Source of the DNA: Sphagnum magellanicum
Taxonomy: Eukaryota > Streptophyta > Sphagnopsida > Sphagnales > Sphagnaceae
Reading direction: 5' to 3'
DNA length: 64,000 nt
Assembly (NCBI GenBank): GCA_021904315.1
Contig: CM038917.1
Span: 9,718,041-9,782,040 of the forward strand
Shown here: positions 24,001 through 35,100 of the stretch, in pieces
Layout: each line of letters starts with the position of its first letter
Numbering within the stretch: position 1 is the first letter of the stretch
Made by a program: the position numbers and the translations under genes
The notes under the pieces: model-generated
Database searches by the model: none
Seen by the model: the letters and a program-made list of their open reading frames with translations, nothing else
What the model was told of the DNA's origin: nothing

Positions 24001-25853
24001 GAAAAAAAAATTTCAAAAAGATAAAACAAAAATTAATTTTTTTGACAAACAACATAGTGAAAGAAGTTTAATTTTGACCATAAAATGTTATGTATTGTTG
24101 CCAAAGCAAGGTTTTAAAAATCCTAGGGTAGGTGTTCTTTTGGTGTTACATGTGTTATAATGAAAATGCAAATTATATTCCTTTCCCCAACCATTAGTAG
24201 CTTGTTGTTGAAGGCAATTTTATAGTAGTGTTGTGGAGATGTTCTTAAGACATCTATTGTGCATAATAGATGCATTATTTCTACTTTGAAATTATTGTTG
24301 TTTTTTAAGGTTTTATATTTTATTGCGAAATTAAAAAAAATTCAAGCATATTTTTTTAATAAAAATGATAGATAGACGAGTGTAAGCAAGATATTTCAAC
24401 TTTATTTGTTATCTTGGTTTCTATTTGTAAAGTAGAAACAAAATTCAAAAATTTTAACCTTTTTTTAGCATCTCGAATAAAATGGAACCTTTAGATATTC
24501 TCATTGGCCCTTCTAGCCTCCCTTTAGTTTTTCAAAAAAAAATGTACCATATCATTTGGACTTGGAAAAGTACCCAAAAAGTATCCTCGAAAATTATGTT
24601 AGTTTTTTAGGGTTGGGGAAAAAGAAACATCATTTGCAAAAAACATTCATATACTTTCAAATTGTCAAAAATTAAAGGTCCAATTCAAGTACTTGCAAGT
24701 GCATTGGAAAAACATAATTATATCAATTTGGCTTTTGAAACCGATGCCGACAATAATTAAGAAAGAATGTTCTAAAAAAAATGATTATTAAATGAAAAAT
24801 TCATCTACTTGTTGTACCTTTATTTGGAGGCCCCAAGTTTTTGCATAGTGGAACCACTTTTTGGGCTACTTTATCATGCTTTCACCTAGACATGCAATTA
24901 TTAAGTATTTTGCCTTTGATTTAAATTTGAACTAACATGGTAGGCAAGTATGTTAATCTATCGTATGTAACCAATTAACTAGATTTCAAGATTTTGAACT
25001 TCCACATTTTTTTTCACAAATACTTTTTAAGGTTTCCACACACTTTTTCTTGGAAAAACGTCTTACACATTCATACCATTGTTTACACTTATTTTTTATA
25101 TTTTTATAAAAATTTAGTGTTGAATATGTCATTGTCATATAATTTATATATAATTGACATATTTAATACCAAAGACCTCCGATATGTGAATAATAGCCAA
25201 TTGTTTATAAGTGGCATGCCAATTAATGTCATAAACATGCCAATTTTACATGTTAATTATAGCCAGTTATAGACATGTAAAATTTTAATACAAAATTATG
25301 AATTCTACACTCTTAAAATGATTTATTTAAAAAAAATACTATTAGTAAAAACAACCAAACTGACATGTTTATATTCATGTAATGCTAGAAATTATAATCA
25401 ACATTTGTGTTTTTTAATAGAGGAAGCAATTTCTCAAAATTGACTCATGTCTTTTGCATTTTCATGTTGTGTGGGGTGATTCATTTTTGGTAGATATGAC
25501 ATTTCACAAAGTCCATAATTCAACACTAAAATGAAAAAAATCATAAAAAGTCAATGTTAAGTGGGGATGTTGTGATGATTAATGAACTAACAAAATTCAA
25601 ATGAACAAAAGCTAAACTAAATAACTTTTTGACGTACATTATTAAGGAATAAAATATTAATTCAGCACAAATGATTGAAATAAGGAGTTTTGAAAATAAG
25701 TTCCAAATTTGGTCATGATTCAATATTCAACAATTATTTGTTGGTTCAAGTTTTTGTAATTTAAAAAAAAGTCCATGTTTGTTTTTTAAACATGGATCAC
25801 ATATAGAATCCTTATAAAACATCTTGAGATGAAATAACATTGAAAAATGCATT
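21021..25853. other. Intergenic DNA upstream of WOX; gene-like 5' part, AT-rich remainder
   Basis: From about 21020 to 21660 the composition is richer in G+C and probably holds the WOX promoter and leader; no TATA box could be chosen with confidence. From 21.9 kb on the DNA is AT-rich with long A and T runs, for example poly-A at about 23010-23023. The frames here are short and featureless. No gene was recognised. Confidence 0.5.
21660..21820. repeat. Tandem direct repeat, period 88 bp
   Basis: The string gacaaagaaggatgataacc at 21660 recurs as gacaaataaggatgataacc at 21748. Similarity continues through cagattat and ttcgaattgtg to cttggatgaagc in both copies. Two copies of about 65-70 alignable bases, with a short insertion in the second. 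Confidence 0.75.
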
Positions 25854-25858
25854 TGAAT

Positions 25859-26208
25859 TGTTATGGACCGACTGCAAACAAGTGGAGAATTACAAGACAA
25901 GACAAGTTTTATTGATCCATCAATCGGTGTTGATCTGCTGAAAGGTTGTTCCCCAGACTATCTCCTTTTATAACCCTGAACCATACTAGTCCCAAAATAT
26001 CCTAGGCCATGATATTGCCAAAAGTATTCCAAAATATCCTAGGCCATGATATTGCCAAAAGTATCCCAAAATATCTTAGGACATGACATTGCCAAAAGTA
26101 TCCCAAGTATCCAAAAATATCCTAAGCCATGATATTGCAAAAAGTATCCAAAAATATCCTAGGACATGACATTGCCCAAAGTATCCCAAAATATCCTAGG
26201 CCATGACA
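25859..26208 (-). repeat. 3' LTR of the chromovirus (350 bp)
   Basis: Begins tgttatggaccgact and ends ggccatgaca on the + strand. It carries a minus-strand TATA box, TTATAAAAGG (25964-25973). The other half is an array of about six 37-bp units of the type ccaaaatatcctaggccatgatattgcc. It is longer than the partner LTR by exactly 74 bp, two such units. Confidence 0.97.
25993..26208. repeat. 37-bp tandem array inside the 3' LTR (about six units)
   Basis: Units read ccaaaatatcctaggccatgatattgccaaaagtat with variants: gga for ggc, cttagg for cctagg, gacatt for gatatt. One unit carries a small extra insertion (gtatcccaagtatcc). The matching array in the other LTR (about 31987-32128) has about four units. 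Confidence 0.9.
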
Positions 26209-26220
26209 TTATCCTCTCTT
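26209..26220 (-). other. Polypurine tract of the chromovirus
   Basis: Immediately beside the 3' LTR the minus strand reads AAGAGAGGATAA, purine-rich and directly abutting the LTR's TG. This is where plus-strand DNA synthesis is primed in LTR retrotransposons. Confidence 0.75.
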
Positions 26221-26262
26221 AAAGCGACATCTTCTAGATGGAGCCGGTTTGTTAGGATACCG

Positions 26263-26649
26263 TTAGTGAAACTGATTAACTAAGTCTTGGGCATGAACTA
26301 GGTTTCTAGCAGGCTCCCAAGTAGCTTCAGAAGGAGGATAACCTCGCCAAAAGACAAGGTACAAGAGCTTTCCACGAATCTTCTTGGAGTCCAAGACCTC
26401 CTGAACTTCAAACTCTTCTTGGCCTTCAATTTCGACTAGAGCTGGGGGTTTTTGATGACGTTCTGGGATCGGGTTTTCATGATAGGGCTCAAGTAGGGAG
26501 ACATGGAAAACATTGTGGATTTTGAACTGGGGTGGAAGCTCCAATTGGCAAGCCATTAGACCAACCAATTTGGCGATTTTGAAAGGTCCGAGGCGCTTGT
26601 AATCCAACTTGGCACATGGGCAAGTGGTAGCAATGTTCTTTTTGAGAAG
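26263..26649 (-). pseudogene. Integrase C-terminus with chromodomain
   Basis: The open frame 26607-26263 ends the pol polyprotein. After an integrase C-terminal GPFKI.KLVG segment it carries a chromodomain at about residues 60-112 of this fragment, with EVQEVLDSKKIRG, YLVFWRGYPPSEATWEP and a final helix. Chromodomains of this clade are thought to direct insertion to particular chromatin. The frame is cut off from the rest of integrase by the TAG at 26650-26652, at a position usually held by tryptophan in the GDKVW motif, which fits a TGG-to-TAG change. Confidence 0.92.
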
Positions 26650-27669
26650 CTAGACCTTGTCTCCAACCTTAAAGTTTGGATGGTCCTTGCGTCGGTGGTC
26701 TGCTTGCTTCTTTTGCCACTTTTGTGTTAGCTTGAGTTCTGCCATAAGGTTCTGTTGAACCTGTCCAAGCCTTGTGGCCCTTTCTTCAGCCGAGGGGTTT
26801 ACGGAGTCTCCAAGAATTTCAAGGCTGAACCTGGGATGAAAACCGTAATTGGCAAAGAATGGACTGATCCTGGTCGATGCATGTGTTGTGTTGTTATAAA
26901 CAAACTCTGCTTGAGATAGTAGGTCCAGCCAATCGTCTTGTTGGTAGTTCATAGTGCAGCGAAGGTATTGCTCGAGTGTCTGGTTTGTCTGTTCGGTTTG
27001 TCCATCTGTCTTGGGGTGGAAAGCTGAAGATAGCCGAATGTCAACTCCAAGAAGCTCAAATAGACGATGCCAGAACTTGGATGCAAATTAAGGACCTTTG
27101 TTGGACACAATTTCCTCGGGGAGTCCATGCAGTCGGACGATCCTGTCCAGAATTAACTGAGCTGTCACTTCTGCCGTGATTGACTTGGAACAAGGGGTGA
27201 AATGGGCCATTTTGGTGAGTCGATCGACCACAACCAGTATTGAATTCTTGGTTCTGACAATAGGGAGGTCCGTGATGAAGTCCATTGCAATAGATCCCCA
27301 AGGTCGGCTAGGAATCGACAGAAGTTGTAGGAGTCCAAACGGGCGATGTTTGGGAGCCTTGGATCGAGCACATGTATCACAAGACTTGACATACTCCCGT
27401 AGCATCTTGTTCATTTTGGGCCACCAGTAAGTCCTTGACACTAGTTCGTGAGTCCGTGCTATTCCAAAGTGACCCGCCAGGGTGTTGTCGTGACATTCTC
27501 TCAGGATTTTTAGGCGTATAGGTCCTTCGGGTACATAAATCAGGTTATTTCGAAGGGGAAGTCCGTCTTGTTGCTCAAATTGATCCAGGTCATCATGATT
27601 TGGGTTCCTTGGTTGTTCCTGGAGTTCCTTCTTGATGTTGGTAGCCCAGGTGTCTTCCTCAGTTGCCAT
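26650..27669 (-). pseudogene. Retroelement integrase (zinc-binding and catalytic core), broken
   Basis: The N-terminal HHCC zinc domain is visible (CHDNTLAGHFG ... CDTCARSK), followed by the catalytic core. The first aspartate is present (MDFITDLP). The second, normally in SDRGP, reads VSNKGP, an Asp-to-Asn change. The glutamate region DGQTEQTNQ is present. A TAA stop (27088-27090) follows the GP, and a TAG ends this part at 26650. Integrase cuts target DNA and joins the element's ends; this copy cannot make a working protein. Confidence 0.93.
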
Positions 27670-27783
27670 CTTGATGTCCTTGACAAGGTATGAGTATGGG
27701 AGGGTGCTGATTGTTGCTGTAACTCGAAATTGCTCGGGGTTGAGTAAAGTTTGGTTCTGTTGACTGTAGGCCTCGTCCCCCGC

Positions 27784-29466
27784 TCAAAGTTCATATTCTG
27801 AACGACGAGATAGTGCGTCAGCTTTCCCTTGCTGGGTGCTGGGTTGATACTGAATCTCAAAGTTGAAATCAGCTAGGAAGATAGACCAGCGTGCTTGGCG
27901 ACAATTTAAGGTCCGAGTAGTTGTGAAATAAAGGAGATTCTTGTGATCTGTCAGAACTTGGACTCGATGTTGAGCTCCGGCAAGATACGGACTCCACTGC
28001 TCGAATGTCGTGATGATTGCCAGGAGTTCCTTATCGTAGACCTGGTAGTTGATTTCGGCATTGGTTAATTTCCGTGAATAGAAAGCAACTGGATGCAGCA
28101 ACCCATCTATTCCAAATTGAGATAGAATAGCTCCCAAGGCAAAATCTGAAGCGTCCGTTTCCACAATGAATGGCTTGGCAGGATCGGGATGTATCAGGAT
28201 GGGTGCAGAGGTGAATGCCATCTTGAGAGTATCAAAAGCAGCCTGGGCCGTTGGGTTCCACGATAAGGGTTTGTCTTTGCAAGTCAGGGTTATTAACGGT
28301 GTTGTGATCTTGGAGTAGCCTTTGATAAACCGACGATAGAAGTTGGCAAACCCCAGGAAGCGTTGAACGTCCTTGACCGAGGATGGAGTAGCCCAACACT
28401 GGATGGTCTTGACCTTTGACTTGTCCATGAAAATGCCATCTGGAGAGATCACGTAGCCGAGGAACGCCACTAAAGATTTGTCGAATTCACATTTTTCCAA
28501 CTTGGCGTATAAACCATGCTTTCGGAGAGTCGCAAGCACCAATCGTACATGTTTGTCGTGGATTTCCTGGTCCTTGGAAAAGATTAAAATGTCATCCAAA
28601 TAGACCACGACAAATTCATCCATGTAATCCCGGAAGATATCATTCATCAGATGCTGAAAGACTGCGGGTGCATTGGTGAGGCCGAAGGGCATGACCGTGT
28701 ATTCGAAGTGGCCGTAGCGTGTGTGGAAAGTTGTCTTCCATTCATCACCGGGACGAATCTTGAGTAAGTTGTAGGCTCCACGGAGGTCAAGCTTGGTGAA
28801 GATCTTCCCGGTACATAGTCGATCCAGGAGACCTGAAATCAAGGGCAAGGGATATCGATTATTTTTGGTTATCTTGTTGAGTCCACGATAATCCACACAG
28901 AGTCGAAGGGAGCCATCCTTCTTCTTGACAAACAAAATTGGGGCACCGGCTGGAGACTTGGAATGCTGAATGAACCCCTTGGCAAGATTTTCAGTAAGGT
29001 AATCACACAAGGCTTGGAGTTCTGGTTTCGATAGGCCATAGATAGGACCAAAGGGTGGTGAGTGTCCTTCTTCTAGATCAATTGGGCAGTCATATGGACT
29101 ATGGGCGGGGAGCTGATCAGCATTAATTTTTTCAAAAACATCAACAAAGTCCTTGTACTTCTTGGGAAGGTTGACATGTGTTGGTTCTGATGGGGGGTTT
29201 GTGTTGTTGGCTGGGTTGATATGGATGGCGAAGATTTGAAGATTCTTAGTAGCTCGATAGAAAGGGACAGTTCTATCAACGAAGATTTGGACAGGGTTGG
29301 TTTTCTGGGTGGGATTCTTGACAAGGTTCTTGACAGGACAAGGTTTAGTTTTGACCAACTGGGGGTTCTTGACTGCAGGACTTGACATAACAGACTTGAG
29401 AAAACTGGAATTGGTTCCGACCCTCTTTGGGTTCTTGACCACAGGGTTCTTGGCAGGACTGGACAA
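27784..29466 (-). CDS. Reverse transcriptase and RNase H of the chromovirus (uninterrupted 560-codon frame)
   Basis: The reverse transcriptase palm is complete: LRLCVDYRGLNKIT, KLDLRGAYN, MPFGLTNAP, and the catalytic VVYLDDILIFS. The thumb/connection follows (FLGFANFYRRFI). RNase H follows with PFIVETDASDFALGAILSQ, YDKELLAI, LTDHKNLLYF and ADALSRR. Length and motif order are normal for Ty3/gypsy. The leading ~100 codons are a low-complexity linker rich in KNP and VKNP repeats. The frame ends at a TGA (27784-27786) that separates it from integrase in the same frame, so it is part of a broken pol polyprotein rather than a free-standing gene. Confidence 0.95.
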   Translation of the reverse strand: MSSPAKNPVVKNPKRVGTNSSFLKSVMSSPAVKNPQLVKTKPCPVKNLVKNPTQKTNPVQIFVDRTVPFYRATKNLQIFAIHINPANNTNPPSEPTHVNLPKKYKDFVDVFEKINADQLPAHSPYDCPIDLEEGHSPPFGPIYGLSKPELQALCDYLTENLAKGFIQHSKSPAGAPILFVKKKDGSLRLCVDYRGLNKITKNNRYPLPLISGLLDRLCTGKIFTKLDLRGAYNLLKIRPGDEWKTTFHTRYGHFEYTVMPFGLTNAPAVFQHLMNDIFRDYMDEFVVVYLDDILIFSKDQEIHDKHVRLVLATLRKHGLYAKLEKCEFDKSLVAFLGYVISPDGIFMDKSKVKTIQCWATPSSVKDVQRFLGFANFYRRFIKGYSKITTPLITLTCKDKPLSWNPTAQAAFDTLKMAFTSAPILIHPDPAKPFIVETDASDFALGAILSQFGIDGLLHPVAFYSRKLTNAEINYQVYDKELLAIITTFEQWSPYLAGAQHRVQVLTDHKNLLYFTTTRTLNCRQARWSIFLADFNFEIQYQPSTQQGKADALSRRSEYEL

Positions 29467-29475
29467 AATGTTTTT

Positions 29476-30024
29476 CTAAACGTGGGGTTCTTGAGAGGTG
29501 CACCGTTGTGCGTTGAAGGTGAGGGTTCTAGACCGCCAATCAATGATAGGGTTGTGTGCTTCTAGCCAAGGCAAACCAAGGATGATGGGATGGTGAGGGG
29601 TGGAGATGATGTTGAGAACAATCTTTTCCGTGTGCTTGTCGATACAGAGTTCTAGAGGGGTTGTTTCGTGTGTGATTGCACCAGAAGCAATGGTTCTCCC
29701 ATCAATAACCTCTACTGGAATAGGGGTTGACTTCTTGATCACAGGGATGTTATGTTGGATGACAAATGTTTGGTTGATGAAAGAAGAGGTGGTGCCGAAG
29801 TCCACCAAAGCTGACACTTGTGGTATGTCTTCTGGAATACGAATGATGTCCACATACTGAGTGAAACTGGGACTGGGACCAACAGTGGAACAGGAGCCTT
29901 TGCAAAGGTGGTGTTGGGTGAGATCCAGTCGCACGGCTCCTACTGTGACTGGATGTTCTTGTTTTCCAACTCTTGGGGAGTTTCCACAGCTTGTACTTGA
30001 AGTTTGACAAGCTTTTGAGGGCAC
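29476..30024 (-). pseudogene. Retropepsin-type protease segment of the chromovirus
   Basis: The fold is recognisable from SALVDFGTTSSFINQTF to IILGLPWLEAHNPIIDW. The catalytic triplet, normally D-S/T-G, reads D-F-G, so activity is doubtful. It is in the same frame as reverse transcriptase, divided from it only by TAG at 29476-29478. It is in a different frame from gag, so expression would need a frameshift, or the shift is a mutation. Confidence 0.85.
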
Positions 30025-30914
30025 TGACGAGCTATATGCCCTGGGTTACCACAGTAAAGACATAGATTGTTTGTCCTTCGGCGAAATTTTTCGGCTTTTG
30101 TCAAAGATTTAAACTTAGCTGTGTCGATCTACATCGGAGCAGGTCCAAAAGAGGCAGGTCGAGCAACTGGTGTTGTTTGAGGAACTAAGGGGAGCGTAGT
30201 AGGCCGAGTGTTCCAAAACTGGGCGTTGGAGGTGACTTTCTTTTCCTGGCGACGTTCGAACAAACGATTATTGCACCGAATTGCCTGGGTGATAGCTTCA
30301 TTGAAAGAAGAAGGGTCTGCGAGTGTCAACAAAAGATCTTGAACATCATCACGAAGCCCACAGCGAAACTGATCAATCAAGGCAGCTTCTCCCCAATTGA
30401 CGTCGCAGGCAAGCTGCCTGAATTTTGAGGCGTAGACGATGGCCGAACGTGTCCTTTGCTGGAGACGACGCAACTTGTTAGCTGAAGTCCTGGCCTTGTC
30501 ACTGTCCCCAAACACTACTTCAAATTCCGCCATAAAGGCGTTGAAATCTTGTAGGAGAGGGGATGATGTTTCTAGGATGGGAGCAAACCATGCTGCAGCT
30601 GTCCCAGTGAGTAGGGTTCTAATGAATCTTACACGAGTGGTGTCATCAAAATAACGACGGGGGTGTAGTTGCATGATCAGGCGTACCTGGCTAACAAAGC
30701 CTCGAAATTTGAGGTGTGTTCCATCAAACTTTTCTAGCAGACTGATCTTGGGTTCTGGGGCGACCATTGCAAGAGCAGGAAGTACTGGGGTAGGAGGTGG
30801 TGGTTGATTCTGTAGGTGGGTCACCGAGTCTCTAAGCATGGCATTTTCTTGTTGAAGGTGCTGAAGGGCGACGAGGATTTGAGTGAGATCGATGTTTGAT
30901 TCTGAGTTGTCCAT
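30004..30914 (-). pseudogene. Gag with CCHC zinc knuckle, interrupted by a stop
   Basis: Probable start ATG at 30914-30912 (MDNSESNIDL). The gag capsid-like core follows: FRGFVSQVRLIMQLHP, RFIRTLLTGTAAAWF, FEVVFGD, RQLACDVNWGE, FRCGLRDDVQDLL. A TAG at 30129-30131 ends the frame. Beyond it, in the same frame, is the zinc knuckle [14 protein letters not shown] (30021-30062). Gag forms the particle and the knuckle binds RNA. In this copy capsid and knuckle are separated by the stop. Confidence 0.92.
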
Positions 30915-31393
30915 GGTGGTAGTTCTCACACTTTTGCGCTTCCCAATCTTCAAACTCCTTCCTTCAAGATCTCCCAAGTTGTATTTGCTCCACTTCAAAA
31001 CTTTGGCTTTGATGTCTTTTCAAAACAAACTTCTGTCATAACAATTTTGCAAAGCTACACTGCTCACATATGACCTTGGATCGTTCTAAAATTTTGGTAA
31101 AACATGAGCAACTATGTCTACTACCTTCTCACAAAATCTCAGCTCATTTAACTTTGGAAAGTGAAAGATCTTGCTACTTCCTTGAAGTCACCTCAAACTA
31201 GGACCTGAACACAAAATGACTTACAACTCGCTCTCAAAAACTCCAAAATCCTTGAGATTTTGGGAGACACATAAAATATATGTCTTCTATATTTGCTCAA
31301 AATTTTAGCCCTATTGATGATGACCACAAAGAGATATCACTTTCAAAAGAAACTGACTTCAAAACTGAAACTGAAACTTCAGATGCTTGGATC

Positions 31394-31703
31394 TCTCACA
31401 ATACAAGTCCAAATGACATGAAATTTCTTTCACACATATATTCCTATATGATCTATAAGATCACAAAGTTACAGACTCAAAAATGCTTAAACAAAGGAGA
31501 TATGACCAAAAAACCAGATCTGACACAAAGTTTTCAAAAGCTCTTAATTCTCACAATACAAGTCCAAATGACATGAAATTTCTCTCACACATATATTCCT
31601 ATATGATCTATAAGATCACAAAGTTACAGACCCAAAAAAACTTAGACAAAGGAGATATGACCAAAAAACCAGATCTGACACAGAGTTTTCAAAAGTTCTT
31701 AAC
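31394..31703. repeat. 155-bp tandem duplication in the chromovirus leader
   Basis: Two near-identical copies of a 155-bp block (31394-31548 and 31549-31703) start tctcacaatacaagtcc and run through ccagatctgacacag/aagttttcaaaag. Mismatches are few. It lies between the 5' LTR and gag, where no coding is expected, so a duplication may affect RNA packaging or translation signals. Confidence 0.9.
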
Positions 31704-31852
31704 TCTCATAAAACATATCCTTTTCTTTTGAAACTTTGAGAGTAGAAGTGTCCTATAGTCTTCTATAACCTTTCCAAGTTTCACCCCAAGATACCTCTAG
31801 CTACTTACTGAAACAACAAAACAAACAAACAAGAAGAAGGAGCATATCAAAC

Positions 31853-32128
31853 TGTTATGGACCGACTACAAACAAGTGGAGAATTACAAGACAAGACAAG
31901 CTTTATTGATCCATCAACCGGTGTTGATCTGTTGAAAGGTTGTTCCCCAGACTATCTCCTTTTATAACCTTGAACCATACTAGTCCCAAAATATCCTAGG
32001 CCATGATATTGCCAAAAATATCCCAGAATATCCTAGGACATGACATTGCCAAAAGTATCCCAAGTATCCCAAAATATCCTAAGCCATGATATTGCCAAAA
32101 GTATCCCAAAATATCCTAGGCCATGACA
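31853..32128 (-). repeat. 5' LTR of the chromovirus (276 bp)
   Basis: It matches the partner LTR from tgttatggaccgact to ggccatgaca. On the minus strand it carries TTATAAAAGG at about 31958-31967, the probable promoter for the element's RNA. It contains about four 37-bp units against about six in the partner. Confidence 0.97.
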
Positions 32129-32133
32129 TGAAT

Positions 32134-35100
32134 CTTCATACATATTCAAAATCATAATCCATGATTCCATTTAAAAAATTCATTATTATGTGTTTGGTGT
32201 AAATTTATTGAATTTCATTGTCATGTACACATTCAAGAAAATTAACAATCTTAATTAATAAAATGATTTGCCACATTCATGATTTTACCACATGTTTGTG
32301 ACGTTTGAATAATGCATTATGTAAAGAGTCCAATTTAACACAAAAAATGATTTGCCTTAATTTACAATTACCATGCGATTGATGGAACACAACATGTGAA
32401 TTGTGTTGGATGCAAGAAGCTTATAATTTCTTTCAATTTTCCCCTTTTTATTAAATGTTTTTTTGAATATCATGGCATATCACATCAAGAACAATGGACA
32501 TCATAAAGCACAACAAAAGTTATTAATGTGAACATGGTAAGGATAGGAAATAGTTATTTAATAAAGTGATCTAATTTGAACACAAGGCAACCTTAAATTT
32601 GGGTTGTACAATAGTAATATATTTTGACATTATGTTAATTCTTGTCAAGTAATAACAAGAATGATTAAAAAAGTTGAGTTCAATGTAACAAGTAATGAAA
32701 GTTTACCATTAAAGTGTTGATCTCAAGTGGTGTAAATTTCAATTTGTAAACTACAACTACTAACTAATATTAATTGAAGAACAAAATAATTGAAAAATAA
32801 TTGAATGTTCAAATTTTAAAGTTCTCATCATTTAAAAATATATTGCATTATATTATAATGTAAAAATGTGCATTAAAAATTTCCCAATAAAAGTGTAATA
32901 ACATTAGTTGCATTGTTTTAAAAATGTTTTTGAATAGTTTGTATTCAAATTAAATTCATTTTTAATTTTGTCAATTTTTTTCTTAATACACAAGAAATAT
33001 TGTTATATAAATTCATTTAGAACTTTAAACATCAACTTATTAAATGACCACTTATCATAATGGAAATAAAATAATGATTACATTATGGACACTAGAATGA
33101 ATTTTTGTCCTTTGCAACCAAGAAATCAATGACTTTTTTATATTTTAATTTGAAAAGAAATAGAAGTGTAAGATGTGAGAAATATATAATTTATTTGTAC
33201 ATTAAACTTTTATCATAAGGTGTAGTCAAAGTAATATGTACACAAATAGTTGTAACCAATGTTTGGTTTTATGTATTTAACATTTTTGAATAAAAACAAA
33301 GAATTCCAAATGGAATTGCTTTCACATAATGTTATTTTCAATGTATTGATATATATATTCTAAAATTTTGAAATCATTCTAATGAATGAAAAACACCCAA
33401 AAACATTTTGAAAACATTATAACTAATGTTTTAAAACAATAAAAGGACTTGTAAATGGATTTGATTTTTTTTGACAATGACATATTTTAAACAAATTTTT
33501 GATGTAAGCCATAACATAATAGTATGATGAATTTGGAAAAAAATTTAAAATATTTTTAAAAAAATTTTGTTCAAAATATTCTAAAAATATTTTAGAATAA
33601 ACACCCAATAAACAATCACCCAAGGGGATGGGTGTGGTTCATGATACCCTGTTTTTAGTCATAAATTTTAATAAAAAATTATATAATATATGTATAAAAA
33701 TAAATAAATTCATTTTACATGTGTAAAGCCTATTATCACATAATTATATTAAATCATATGTGTAAAAATGAATAAAATTTATAATTTCAGAAATTTATTT
33801 ATTATTTGAATATTAATTAATTAATATTCACATTAAATTAAAATATTTAGATTAAATTTATACCTCATATTTAATATGACTAATATATATATATATATAT
33901 TTAAAAAGATATAATTGATTTATGATCCATTAATATTATGTGGATAAATTATATGGATTCATACGTCTAAATTAAAAATTACTTAAGGGAGTTTAAATAA
34001 GTAGATTCTGTGGTTTACTTACCCATTGAAATTAGGTTTTCAACCTAAGATAGGTGGTAACACATGTCAACAATTGATAAGATGAAAGATAATGAGATTA
34101 AACAAATTAAAATAAATAAATAAATAATTATATATAATATATCTATAATAATGAATAGTATAAATATAAAAATAATGTTCCCTAGGTTTTTGGGTCCAAT
34201 TTTTAATAATAATAAATGAATAAACAATGATTAAACTATCACTAATGACTTCATATATGTCCTTTATAACTAATGTTTTAAACAATTCGTCTTTAATAAC
34301 TTTAGGGCTATTAATCATTTTTGTCCTTTATGAATGGAATACTAATCATAAACTCAATCATATATTTGAAAATTTTTATTAGTGGAAGTGACTTTTATTA
34401 ACCAAATTTGACCCCTTCACCACATTTACATATCAATGGCACATGCTTATGTCAAACAAATGTATTCATTTATTCATTTGACATGCGGGTGAAAACATGG
34501 TCAAAAGAGTTAGGGTTGTTAAGGTAAAAATCTTTTTCTAAGGATTGCACAATGATATGTGTTGTTTTTGTGTTGGTTTATAACTTTTAAATTTGTATTT
34601 TAAGTACCCCTTTTAACATTGCATTTTAGATATAAATACATTTTGATTACAAATTGATTTTATATCATGTATATTATGCATTTATGCTTTTTATCACATA
34701 AACATGATCAACAACTTTTGTTAAAAGCACATTTTCAAAATCCATAATTTTCAAGGTCAAAAACACTTTTGAACCAAATGTGCTTATATCAATTATAATT
34801 TAAAAAAAAAATTAATTCAAGTCTTTTTGCCTTCTAATCATCAATTTTAAAATCCTTTTCAATTTTTAGAAGGATTGAAGCACATTTGGTAGAAAAAAAA
34901 AGATTTTTGGAAAAAAAAAACCTATCCATGTTCTAGAGGTTTGAGTGTTTTGAACATGCAAACCATTTTTAATTTGTGTCAAACTTTGAGCATGTAAACT
35001 TTATAATCAATGAAATATATTCCAAAATACATAATGACAATCCAAACTCTTATGCTTCACTTGTGATCTTTTAAATGTTCATATTAAGGAATGTCCACTC

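Larger units (their letters stand above)
25854..32133 (-). mobile_element. Full-length Ty3/gypsy LTR retrotransposon, chromovirus type, inactivated
   Basis: The element proper is 25859-32128, read on the minus strand, inside a perfect 5-bp target duplication TGAAT (25854-25858 and 32129-32133). Both LTRs start TG and end CA. Order from the 5' end: LTR, about 940-bp leader, gag with zinc knuckle, protease, reverse transcriptase, RNase H, integrase, chromodomain, polypurine tract, LTR. This is the standard chromovirus order. Protease to chromodomain lie in one reading frame interrupted only by stops at 29476-29478 (TAG), 27784-27786 (TGA), 27088-27090 (TAA) and 26650-26652 (TAG). Gag is in another frame and has its own premature TAG at 30129-30131. 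Over the first ~160 bp the LTRs differ at five positions, all transitions (first at 25874/31868), so the insertion is fairly recent but not fresh. I could not identify the primer binding site with confidence. Confidence 0.97.

Noticed and set aside
31820..31852. Primer binding site next to the chromovirus 5' LTR
   Set aside because: The minus-strand sequence after the LTR (GTTTGATATGCTCC) matches the initiator-Met tRNA complement too poorly to call.
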